Assembly: GCF_001651875.1 (NCBI RefSeq)
Contig: NZ_LNQB01000071.1
Coordinates: 117,687-181,686, forward strand
Length of the DNA stretch: 64,000 bases
Direction of reading: 5' to 3'
From: Sinorhizobium saheli
GTDB lineage: Bacteria > Pseudomonadota > Alphaproteobacteria > Rhizobiales > Rhizobiaceae
The notes beneath the pieces are model-generated. The model saw only the letters and a program-made list of their open reading frames with translations. It was not told the DNA's origin and did no database searches. Below, one piece after another: positions 40,786 through 48,500 of this stretch. The position numbers and the translations under genes were made by a program. Numbering within the stretch: the first letter of the stretch is position 1; every line of letters begins with the position of its first letter.

Positions 40786-43665
40786 ATGTCTCTCATACAT
40801 GAAATCGACTACGGCACTCCTGCTTCCAAGTCCGAAAAGCTGGTGACGCTGACGATCGACGGGCGCGAGATCACCGTGCCGGAAGGCACCTCGATCATGC
40901 GGGCGGCGATGGAAGCGGGGATCGAGGTGCCGAAGCTCTGCGCCTCCGACATGATGGAGGCCTTCGGCTCCTGCCGCCTCTGTCTCGTCGAGATCGAGGG
41001 CCGCGCCGGCATGCCGGCCTCGTGCACGACGCCGGTGGCAGCGGGCATCAGCGTTTCGACGCAGACGCAGCGGCTGAAAGATGTCCGCCGCGGCGTCATG
41101 GAGCTCTATATCTCCGACCATCCGCTCGACTGCCTGACCTGCGCCGCCAACGGCGACTGCGAACTGCAGGACATGGCCGGTGCGGTCGGCCTGCGCGATG
41201 TGCGCTACGGCTATGACGGGGCGAACCACGTCAAGGCGCGCAACAATGGCGAGATCAATCGCCAATGGGCGCCGAAGGACGAATCCAATCCCTATTTCAC
41301 CTTCGATCCGGCGAAGTGCATCGTCTGCTCGCGCTGCGTGCGGGCCTGCGAGGAGGTGCAGGGCACCTTCGCGCTGACGATCAGCGGCCGCGGCTTCGAC
41401 TCCAAGGTTTCGGCGGGGATGAACGAGGATTTCGTCTCCTCCGAATGCGTCTCCTGCGGCGCCTGCGTACAGGCCTGCCCGACGGCGACGCTGACGGAAA
41501 AATCGGTGATCGAGATCGGCCAGCCCGAACATTCGGTCGTCACCACCTGCGCCTATTGCGGCGTCGGCTGCTCCTTCAAGGCGGAGATGCGCGGCGAGGA
41601 GCTGGTGCGCATGGTGCCGTGGAAGGACGGCCAGGCGAACCGTGGCCATTCCTGCGTCAAGGGTCGCTTCGCCTATGGCTATTCCAGCCACAAGGATCGG
41701 ATCCTCAACCCGATGGTCCGCGAGAAGGTCACCGACCCCTGGCGCGAGGTTACCTGGGAAGAGGCCTACGCGCATGTGGCTAACGAGTTCCGCCGCATCC
41801 AGTATCAATACGGCCGCGATTCGGTCGGCGGAATCACCTCGTCGCGCTGCACCAACGAGGAGACCTATTTGGTGCAGAAGCTGGTACGCGCCGGCTTCGG
41901 CAACAACAATGTCGACACCTGCGCCCGCGTCTGCCATTCGCCGACCGGCTACGGCCTCAACCAGACCTTCGGCACCTCGGCCGGCACGCAGGATTTCGAC
42001 AGCGTCGAGCACACGGACGTCGCCGTCATCATCGGCGCCAACCCGACCGACGGCCATCCGGTCTTCGCCTCGCGGCTGAAGAAGCGGCTGCGCCAGGGCG
42101 CCAAGCTGATCGTCATCGACCCGCGCCGGATCGATCTCGTCCGCTCGGCCCATGTCGAGGCGTCCTACCACCTGCCGATCAAGCCGGGCACCAACGTCGC
42201 CATCCTGACGTCGCTCGCCCATGTCATCGTAACCGAGGGCCTTGCGAACGAGGCGTTCATCCGCGAGCGCTGCGACTGGTCGGAATATGAGGACTGGGCG
42301 GCCTTCGTCGCCGAGCCCTATCACAGCCCGGAGGCGACCGAAGCCTATACCGGCGTCCCGGCGGAACTCGTCCGCGGCGCGGCGCGGCTCTATGCGACCG
42401 GCGGCAACGGCGCGATCTATTACGGCCTCGGCGTCACCGAGCACAGCCAGGGCTCGACGACGGTGATGGCGATCGCCAACCTCGCCATGGTGACCGGCAA
42501 CATCGGCCGGCCGGGCGTCGGCGTCAATCCGCTGCGCGGGCAGAACAACGTGCAGGGCTCCTGCGACATGGGCTCCTTCCCGCACGAGCTGCCGGGCTAC
42601 CGGCACATCTCCGACGACGCGACGCGCGAGATCTTCGAGAAACTCTGGGGCGTCACCCTCAACAACGAGCCGGGGCTGCGCATCCCGAACATGCTCGATG
42701 CCGCCGTCGAGGGCACCTTCAAGGGCCTCTACATCCAGGGCGAGGACATACTGCAGTCGGACCCGGACACGAAGCACGTGGCGGCCGGCCTCGCGGCGAT
42801 GGAATGCGTCGTGGTGCAGGATCTTTTCCTGAACGAGACGGCGAACTACGCGCATGTCTTCCTGCCGGGCTCGACCTTCCTCGAAAAGGACGGCACCTTC
42901 ACCAATGCCGAACGGCGCATCAATCGCGTCCGCAAGGTGATGCGGCCGAAGAACGGCTATGCCGACTGGGAGGTGACGCAGAAGCTCGCCCAGGCCATGG
43001 GCCTTGACTGGAACTACAGCCACCCGTCCGAGATCATGGACGAGATCGCGGCGACGACGCCGACCTTCGCTCTCGTCTCCTATGACTATCTCGACAAGAT
43101 GGGCTCGGTGCAGTGGCCCTGCAACGAGAAGGCGCCGCTCGGTTCGCCGATCATGCATGTCGACGGCTTCGTGCGCGGCAAGGGCAAGTTCATCCGCACC
43201 GAATTCGTCGCGACCGACGAGAAGACGGGGCCGCGCTTCCCGCTGCTGCTCACCACCGGCCGTATCCTCAGCCAGTACAATGTCGGCGCGCAGACGCGGC
43301 GCACCGACAACGTCGTCTGGCATGCGGAGGACCGGCTGGAGATCCATCCGCACGATGCCGAACAGCGCGGCATTCGCGACGGCGATTGGGTCCGGCTTGC
43401 CAGCCGCTCGGGTGAGACGACGCTGCGGGCGTTGATCACCGACCGGGTCGCGCCGGGCGTGGTCTATACGACCTTCCATCATCCGACGACACAGGCGAAC
43501 GTCATCACCACCGACTTCTCCGACTGGGCGACCAACTGCCCGGAATACAAGGTGACCGCGGTGCAGGTGTCGCCCTCGAACGGACCGTCCGACTGGCAGC
43601 GCGACTATGACGAGCAAGCGCGGCAGTCACGCCGCATTGCCGGCAAGCTGGAGGCGGCGGAATAG
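40786..43665 (+). CDS. fdsA: NAD-dependent formate dehydrogenase alpha subunit (Mo-bisMGD)
   Basis: 959-residue catalytic subunit that oxidises formate to CO2. N-terminal [2Fe-2S] ferredoxin domain (KLCASDMMEAFGSCRLCLVEIEG), His/Cys-type 4Fe-4S region (CLTCAANGDCELQ), two 4Fe-4S ferredoxin sites (CIVCSRCVRACEE and CVSCGACVQACPTA), then the molybdopterin domain. The Mo ligand is Cys383 in DTCARVCHSPT, next to His384, the family's catalytic pair. Cys rather than selenocysteine. Cytosolic, part of FdsABGD; NADH from formate can support respiration or CO2 fixation. Confidence 0.96.
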   Translation: MSLIHEIDYGTPASKSEKLVTLTIDGREITVPEGTSIMRAAMEAGIEVPKLCASDMMEAFGSCRLCLVEIEGRAGMPASCTTPVAAGISVSTQTQRLKDVRRGVMELYISDHPLDCLTCAANGDCELQDMAGAVGLRDVRYGYDGANHVKARNNGEINRQWAPKDESNPYFTFDPAKCIVCSRCVRACEEVQGTFALTISGRGFDSKVSAGMNEDFVSSECVSCGACVQACPTATLTEKSVIEIGQPEHSVVTTCAYCGVGCSFKAEMRGEELVRMVPWKDGQANRGHSCVKGRFAYGYSSHKDRILNPMVREKVTDPWREVTWEEAYAHVANEFRRIQYQYGRDSVGGITSSRCTNEETYLVQKLVRAGFGNNNVDTCARVCHSPTGYGLNQTFGTSAGTQDFDSVEHTDVAVIIGANPTDGHPVFASRLKKRLRQGAKLIVIDPRRIDLVRSAHVEASYHLPIKPGTNVAILTSLAHVIVTEGLANEAFIRERCDWSEYEDWAAFVAEPYHSPEATEAYTGVPAELVRGAARLYATGGNGAIYYGLGVTEHSQGSTTVMAIANLAMVTGNIGRPGVGVNPLRGQNNVQGSCDMGSFPHELPGYRHISDDATREIFEKLWGVTLNNEPGLRIPNMLDAAVEGTFKGLYIQGEDILQSDPDTKHVAAGLAAMECVVVQDLFLNETANYAHVFLPGSTFLEKDGTFTNAERRINRVRKVMRPKNGYADWEVTQKLAQAMGLDWNYSHPSEIMDEIAATTPTFALVSYDYLDKMGSVQWPCNEKAPLGSPIMHVDGFVRGKGKFIRTEFVATDEKTGPRFPLLLTTGRILSQYNVGAQTRRTDNVVWHAEDRLEIHPHDAEQRGIRDGDWVRLASRSGETTLRALITDRVAPGVVYTTFHHPTTQANVITTDFSDWATNCPEYKVTAVQVSPSNGPSDWQRDYDEQARQSRRIAGKLEAAE

Positions 43666-43673
43666 GAGAGGGG

Positions 43674-44582
43674 ATGACGGGCAAGCGAGTTTCATCCTTT
43701 CCAGCCGTCGCAGTGCGGGCGGCAGACACGACCCGTTTCGCAACGACGGTGAAGGTTTCCGAAGCGGCGCGACGGGCCGGGGCGCTCGTCGCCCAGTCGC
43801 GCGTAGTGCCGGAGGAAACGCCGGTCGCGATCACCTATGGCGGCTCGACCCATGCGGTAATGATGGCGACGCCCGCCGATCTCGAGGATTTCGCCGTCGG
43901 CTTCAGCCTGACCGAAGGCATCATCGCCGGGCCCGAGCAGATCGAGGCGATCGATGTCGTTGCCGAGGAGAAGGGCATCGACCTGCAGATCACGCTCGTC
44001 GACGTGCAGAACGAGATGTTGCGCCGCCGCCGCCGTCATATGGCCGGACCCGTCGGTTGCGGACTTTGCGGCATCGAATCGATCGAGCAGGCCGTGCGGG
44101 TGACGCCGGATGTTTCCGGCTCGCCGCTCAGGCTCAGCGATGAGGACGTCGTCGAGGCGGTCGGTCTCCTCAACGGCCAGCAGCCGCTGCACATCGAAAC
44201 CCGCGCCGCGCACGGTGCCGCCTTCTACGTGCCGGGTCGGGGGCTGATTGCGGTGCGCGAGGATGTCGGCCGCCACAATGCGCTCGACAAGCTGACGGGC
44301 GCTGCCGCGCGCGCCGGCTTCAGGGGTGCGGATGGCGCCGTCGTCGTCACGTCGCGGGTGTCCGTCGAGATGGTCCAGAAGACCGCGATCACCGGCAGTC
44401 CGGTGATCATCGCCATTTCCGCGCCGACGGCGCTTGCGATCCGCACGGCGGAGGAGGCGGGCATGACCCTCATCGCGCTGGTGCGCGGCGACGAATTCGA
44501 AATCTTCACCCATGCGGAGCGCATCATGAGGGACGGGAAGACCGGCTACCGGTCTCCGCCCGCGGCCCGCGGCAACATTTGA
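43674..44582 (+). CDS. fdhD: Formate dehydrogenase accessory sulfurtransferase FdhD/FdsC
   Basis: 302 residues. FdhD-family chaperone that transfers sulfur to the molybdenum cofactor for formate dehydrogenase activity; FdsC is its name in fds operons. Conserved features are the Cys pair in VGCGLCGIES (about residues 126-129), REDVGRHNALDKL and TSRVSVEMVQKTA. Starts 8 bases after the fdsA stop. Cytosolic. Confidence 0.93.
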   Translation: MTGKRVSSFPAVAVRAADTTRFATTVKVSEAARRAGALVAQSRVVPEETPVAITYGGSTHAVMMATPADLEDFAVGFSLTEGIIAGPEQIEAIDVVAEEKGIDLQITLVDVQNEMLRRRRRHMAGPVGCGLCGIESIEQAVRVTPDVSGSPLRLSDEDVVEAVGLLNGQQPLHIETRAAHGAAFYVPGRGLIAVREDVGRHNALDKLTGAAARAGFRGADGAVVVTSRVSVEMVQKTAITGSPVIIAISAPTALAIRTAEEAGMTLIALVRGDEFEIFTHAERIMRDGKTGYRSPPAARGNI

Positions 44583-44601
44583 GAAGCGGAGCTGTCGCCG
44601 A

Positions 44602-44850
44602 ATGTCTGATACCAACGCCAAGCTTATCTACATGGCGAACCAGATCGCCACCTTTTTCCAGAGCCAGCCGGCAAGAGAGGCGGCGCAAGGGGTGGCGACG
44701 CATATCAACAAATATTGGGAACCGCGCATGCGTCGCAAACTGTTCAAGCACATCGAGCACGGCGGCGAGGGGCTGAACCCGCTGGTGCTCGAGGCGGCAG
44801 CGAAGATCCGGAGGCCGGAAGCGGCGGAGGCGGTGATCAATCGGGGGTGA
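44602..44850 (+). CDS. fdsD: Formate dehydrogenase delta subunit
   Basis: 82-residue small subunit with no cofactor motif, needed for FdsABG assembly or stability. KLIYMANQIATFFQSQP and HINKYWEPRMRRKLF are the conserved parts (FdsD/DUF2018-type recognition is from memory, the former name is the sure one). Last gene of the fds operon, 19 bases after fdhD. Confidence 0.9.
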   Translation: MSDTNAKLIYMANQIATFFQSQPAREAAQGVATHINKYWEPRMRRKLFKHIEHGGEGLNPLVLEAAAKIRRPEAAEAVINRG

Positions 44851-44856
44851 GATGGA

Positions 44857-44893
44857 CCCCTCCCCAACCCCTCCCCACAGGTGGGAGGGGCTT
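44857..44893. repeat. 37-bp GC-rich repeat, left copy
   Basis: CCCCTCCCCAACCCCTCCCC... followed by a short palindrome. Its reverse complement recurs at 45206-45242 with one mismatch, so the two enclose a 312-base segment that holds interspersed element copy 3. Confidence 0.75.
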
Positions 44894-44981
44894 AACCTGC
44901 CGCACCGCTTGTCCATGAAGTTGACGGTGGCTGGGAGGTTGGACCCTGCTTATGACGTTGCAGGGCAGTTCTCGAGTCAAC

Positions 44982-45085
44982 TAGAGCATTTTGCAGTCAG
45001 GTGGAATCACCTGACGTCGCACAAATGCGGCAAAAACAAACAGATAGGGCGCTGGCGCGAACGCATGTGAGCGCATCCCGCTCTA
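44982..45085 (+). repeat. ~100-bp interspersed element, copy 3 (best-preserved copy)
   Basis: 104 bases starting TAGAGCATTTTGCAGTCAGG and ending CATCCCGCTCTA; contains the perfect 7-bp palindrome TCAGGTG-GAAT-CACCTGA and the terminal inverted repeat TAGAGC/GCTCTA. Taken as the family type copy here. Confidence 0.8.
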
Positions 45086-45205
45086 AGGCAATACCTTCGC
45101 ACCAACGTGCTGTGGCCGCACATTTCATTTGCGGCGCGGGCAGAGGCTTTTGACCGCTCCACAGCCTCGGGCCTTCGAATAGGCACTCAGCCGGCCGCGA
45201 GCGCC

Positions 45206-45242
45206 AAGCCCCTCCCACCTATGGGGAGGGGTTGGGGAGGGG
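45206..45242. repeat. 37-bp GC-rich repeat, right (inverted) copy
   Basis: Reverse complement of 44857-44893, 36 of 37 bases matching. It lies just before the 3' end of the convergent cheW gene. Confidence 0.75.
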
Positions 45243-45270
45243 CCTTTTCAAGACCTCCAGGCGATCTAAA

Positions 45271-45750
45271 TCAAGCCGCGAGCTCTTCGACCTCGCGTTC
45301 CTTGAACATGCGGGCGAGGTTGAGGAAGCAGATCATGCCGGTCTCGTTGGCGATGATGCCTTCGGCAAAACTCTTGTCGAAGGAGGCGGTCACTTCCGGC
45401 ACCGGCTGAACCTGGCTGCCCTGGACCGTCAGGATGTCGGACACCCGGTCGACGACGAGGCCGATGACCATGTTGTGAACCTCGGCGACGACGATGGCGC
45501 TGCGCTCGTTGGCGACGGTGGATTTCATCCCGAGCTTGTGGGCGAGGTCGATGATCGGGATCACCGTGCCGCGCAGGTTCATGACGCCGATCACCTCCGG
45601 CGGCGAATGCGGGATGGGCGTCGACGGGGCCCAGCCGCGGATTTCGCGGATCGTCGTCGTCTTGACGCAAAATTCCTGGTCGTGGAGGCGGAACGCTATG
45701 ATCTCGAGCGTCTCGCCGTCAAATGCGGAAGTCCTCGGCGTGCCTGTCAT
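45271..45750 (-). CDS. Chemotaxis coupling protein CheW-like
   Basis: 159-residue CheW domain: IIAFRLHDQEFCVKTTTIREI, VIGVMNLRGTVIPIIDLAHKL (NLRG motif) and GLVVDRVSDILTV are diagnostic. CheW couples methyl-accepting receptors to CheA. No other chemotaxis gene is nearby, so it may serve an unlinked cluster or another receptor system. The ATG at 45750 has AAGGAC upstream and is preferred over a longer in-frame extension. Confidence 0.9.
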   Translation of the reverse strand: MTGTPRTSAFDGETLEIIAFRLHDQEFCVKTTTIREIRGWAPSTPIPHSPPEVIGVMNLRGTVIPIIDLAHKLGMKSTVANERSAIVVAEVHNMVIGLVVDRVSDILTVQGSQVQPVPEVTASFDKSFAEGIIANETGMICFLNLARMFKEREVEELAA

Positions 45751-45941
45751 CGAAAGTCCTTTCCGGTCGTGTGACGCTCCCGTCCAGGGGCCCGCGAGTG
45801 GGGCGCCCATCCGGCCGGGAGTGGTAATCCGCCGACGACATCCGGCGAGGCGCAAGTCGCATCATGCGCGGAAAAGTTCCGCTTCGCGCTTTCGGCCCAT
45901 TGTAGGCGCGGATTCGTTAAGACTTGCTTTTGCCCGCCGTT

Positions 45942-46865
45942 TCAGGCGCTACGGGTCGGGCGGTCGAGAATCCGGCGGCCGAAAAGGCTCGCGGTCAGCT
46001 CCACGAGGACGCGGGCACTCTTGCCGCGATCATCGAGGAAGGGATTGAGCTCGACGACGTCGAGCGAGGAGACGAGGCCGCTGTCGCAGAGCATCTCCAT
46101 GATCAGATGCGCCTCGCGAAAGGTGGCGCCGCCGGGCACGGTGGTGCCGACGCCCGGCGCGATTTCCGGATCCATGAAATCGACGTCGAGGCTCACATGG
46201 AGGAGGCCGTTCACGGCGCGGACCTCGTCGAGGATCTGGCGCATGATGGAGGCCATGCCCATCTCGTCGATCGCCCGCATGTCATAGACGTTGACGCCGT
46301 GCTCGGCGATCTCCTCGCGCTCGCGCGCGTCGACGGAACGGATGCCGACCTGGTAAACCCTTTTCGGGTCGACCAGCGGCCGGTCGCTTGCGAGGATGGG
46401 CGCGAATTCCGCCTCGCCACAGAAGAAGGCCACCGGCATGCCGTGCATGTTGCCGGAGGGCGAGGTCGTCGGCGAGTTGAAGTCGGCATGGGCGTCGAGC
46501 CAGAGGACGAAGAGCGGCCGGTCGATCTCTCGCGCATGTCGCGCCATGCCCGAGACGCTGCCCATGGAAAGGGCATGGTCGCCGCCGAGGATGATCGGGA
46601 AATGCCCCTTTCGCGCGGCATCATATACGGCGTCGTCCAGCGCGCGGGCAAAGGCCGCGACGGCTTGAAGATTGTTGGCGCCCGGGTGATTGGCGAGATC
46701 GCGGACCGGCAGCGGCCGGATGTCGCCCTCGTCGCGAACCGCATGGCCGAGCTCCGCGAGCACCGTGTCGATGCCGGCGATTCTCAGCGCCGTCGGTCCC
46801 ATGGCGGCGCCGCGGCGGCCGGAGCCTTCCTCGATGGGTGCACCGATCAACGTGATGGTCTTCAT
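45942..46865 (-). CDS. rocF: Arginase
   Basis: 307-residue ureohydrolase, arginine to ornithine and urea. Mn-ligand motifs are intact: GGDHALSMGSV, WLDAHADFN and SLDVDFMDP. The NMHGMP segment and GVGTTVPGG also fit arginase rather than agmatinase. Divergent to an Lrp-type gene 141 bases upstream, typical of arginine-catabolic control. Could also be called argI. Confidence 0.95.
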   Translation of the reverse strand: MKTITLIGAPIEEGSGRRGAAMGPTALRIAGIDTVLAELGHAVRDEGDIRPLPVRDLANHPGANNLQAVAAFARALDDAVYDAARKGHFPIILGGDHALSMGSVSGMARHAREIDRPLFVLWLDAHADFNSPTTSPSGNMHGMPVAFFCGEAEFAPILASDRPLVDPKRVYQVGIRSVDAREREEIAEHGVNVYDMRAIDEMGMASIMRQILDEVRAVNGLLHVSLDVDFMDPEIAPGVGTTVPGGATFREAHLIMEMLCDSGLVSSLDVVELNPFLDDRGKSARVLVELTASLFGRRILDRPTRSA

Positions 46866-47006
46866 GTCCGCCTCTTCCCTTCGTTCGAAATGCCGATGAA
46901 ATCGAGCGGATTATCGGCAAAAAGCGTGACAGCAAAAAGATGGAAAACTGTCGATTAGAGAGCTAAGACTGGCATATTGATAAGCTGCTTTTGACAAAGT
47001 GATAGA

Positions 47007-47441
47007 ATGGACGATCTCGATCAGGCGCTGATCAGCGCGCTCCGGCAGAATGCGCGCACGCCCGTGTCGACGCTTTCGGCGATGACCGGCGTTTCGCGCG
47101 CGACGGTCGCCGCGCGCATCGACCGGCTGGTGGCGAACGGCACGATCGCCGCCTTCACGATCCGCACGGGGGCGGAGATCCCCGCCTCCGGCGTCCGGGC
47201 CGTGGTCCTGATCGAGGTTCACGGCAAGATGGCCGACCGCGTCGCCGAGCAATTGCGCGGCCTGCCGCAGGTGAGGGCGCTCCACAGCACCAACGGCCGA
47301 TGGGACTTCATCGCCGAACTCGAGGACCGCGATCTCGCCTCCTTCGACGAGACTTTGAGGCGCATCCGGCTGATCGACGGCATCACCGTCACGGAAACGA
47401 ACATTCTTTTGAAGACCAGCAAGATGACCGGCACGCCCTGA
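47007..47441 (+). CDS. Lrp/AsnC family transcriptional regulator (probable arginase regulator)
   Basis: 144 residues. N-terminal winged HTH (DQALISALRQNARTPVSTLSAMTGVSRATVAARIDRLVANGTI) and AsnC-type effector domain (LPQVRALHSTNGRWDFIAELE). Divergent to arginase, hence probably its arginine- or ornithine-responsive activator (inference by analogy to agrobacterial arcR-type genes). It starts with ATG at 47007; the 141-base gap contains no obvious palindrome. Confidence 0.92.
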   Translation: MDDLDQALISALRQNARTPVSTLSAMTGVSRATVAARIDRLVANGTIAAFTIRTGAEIPASGVRAVVLIEVHGKMADRVAEQLRGLPQVRALHSTNGRWDFIAELEDRDLASFDETLRRIRLIDGITVTETNILLKTSKMTGTP

Positions 47442-47479
47442 CGGTTCCATTGCAATTGTGAGGCTCATGGCGTTTTGTT

Positions 47480-47508
47480 CTTGATTTGTTCACTCTACCC
47501 TGTAAGAT
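47480..47508 (+). promoter_or_regulatory. Candidate sigma-70-type promoter of the VOC gene
   Basis: CTTGATT (-35 like) at 47480 and TAAGAT (-10 like) at 47503, 16 bases between the hexamers TTGATT and TAAGAT, about 133 bases before the ATG at 47641. Weak evidence from motif match only. Confidence 0.35.
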
Positions 47509-47640
47509 GTCCCACCTCAGCGAAAAAGAGAGGCTCGGGAGTGCGGTCGTCCGCCCGCATCCCTTCCCGTTTATTGACCGATGGCGTTCCTGATTCGGGG
47601 TTCAACCGACCCGGAATCATCGCGATCCAAGGAGGTTACC

Positions 47641-48120
47641 ATGGCCATCTACTCTGGCGGTCCGTCGGTACGGCGGATCTGCATCAAGCTCTTCGTCAGG
47701 CATGGGGACGAGGAGCGGGCGATCACCTTCTATCGCGACGTCTTCGGTGCCGAGCTTCTCCAGCGCCATGAGTGGAGCGGCATCCTGACGAGCGCCGATC
47801 TCTCGATCGGCGACTCCGTATTCCGCGTCGCCGGAGCCAATCCGCGCCGCGACGCCGAACCGCGACTGGGCGGTCCGCGCTCGCCGCACGCGCTCGGCAC
47901 GACGGCGGCGATCCTCGAGCTGCACGTCGACGACGTCGATCGCATCATCGAACGGGCGATCGGCGCCGGCGCCAGCCTGCGCAATGCCGCCGAAACGCTG
48001 CCGACCGGCGATCGGGTCGGCGCGCTGATCGATCCCTTCGGGCATATCTGGGCCCTGTTCGGCGCGCTCGACGAGAGCAACGTGCTCGACGCGTTCGGGG
48101 TCGATCGGAATGCGGCTTGA
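47641..48120 (+). CDS. VOC (glyoxalase/PhnB-like) family protein
   Basis: 159 residues starting with MAIYSGGPSVRR, after a strong AAGGAGG ribosome site 6 bases upstream; an in-frame ATG at 47581 is less likely. RICIKLFVRHGDEERAITFYRDVFGAELLQRHEWSG and ELHVDDVDRIIERAIGAGA ... VGALIDPFGHIWALFG show the two beta-alpha-beta-beta-beta modules of the vicinal oxygen chelate fold, as in PhnB-like proteins. The enzyme activity is unknown. Confidence 0.85.
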   Translation: MAIYSGGPSVRRICIKLFVRHGDEERAITFYRDVFGAELLQRHEWSGILTSADLSIGDSVFRVAGANPRRDAEPRLGGPRSPHALGTTAAILELHVDDVDRIIERAIGAGASLRNAAETLPTGDRVGALIDPFGHIWALFGALDESNVLDAFGVDRNAA

Positions 48121-48158
48121 ATCGGTAGGGGTATGCCTCCCATCCCGAGAGGTGGAAC

Positions 48159-48383
48159 GCCCCTCATCCCGCTGCCGCGACCTTCTCCCCGTTATACGGG
48201 GAGAAGGGGCTTGCCGCGAGGTCCGAGACCACCCCACACCGCCGGTGGGAGAAGGGCTATGGGGCGCCGCCCTCGTCCCCTCTCCCCGCATGCGGGGAGA
48301 GGGTTAGGGTGAGGGGTAGCCCGCTAACAATGCTCCCCTCTCCCCGCATGCGGGGAGAGGGTTAGGGTGAGGGGCAGCCCGCT
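48159..48383. repeat. Cluster of RIME-like repeats, two units in direct repeat
   Basis: First unit at about 48159-48210 (CCCCTCATCCC...CTTCTCCCCG...CGGGGAGAAGG). Then two nearly identical 49-base units at 48277-48325 and 48335-48383, each CCCCTCTCCCCGCATGCGGG... ending GCCCGCT, with one mismatch and a 58-base period. No gene is seen in 48121-48500. Confidence 0.8.
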
Positions 48384-48485
48384 CGAGCGGAATGGGGTCC
48401 CATACGTTCGCGCCACCCGCTCATCTGTTTGTTTTGCCGCATTTTTGCGCCATCAGGTGATTCCACCTGCCTGCGAAATGCTCTT
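48383..48485 (-). repeat. ~100-bp interspersed element, copy 4
   Basis: Minus-orientation copy: GAGCGGAATGGGGTCCCATACG at the left, TTTTGCCGCATTTTTGCG and CATCAGGTGATTCCACCTG in the middle, GAAATGCTCTTA at the right. More diverged than copies 1 to 3. It directly abuts the RIME-like cluster. Confidence 0.75.
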
Positions 48486-48500
48486 ACAATGCTCCCGCCA

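Noticed and set aside
40615..43617. A 1000-codon minus-strand open frame opposite fdsA
   Set aside because: Shadow of the fdsA gene; its peptide is rich in Arg, Asp, His and Gly with no known fold, as expected from reverse-complement GC-rich codons.
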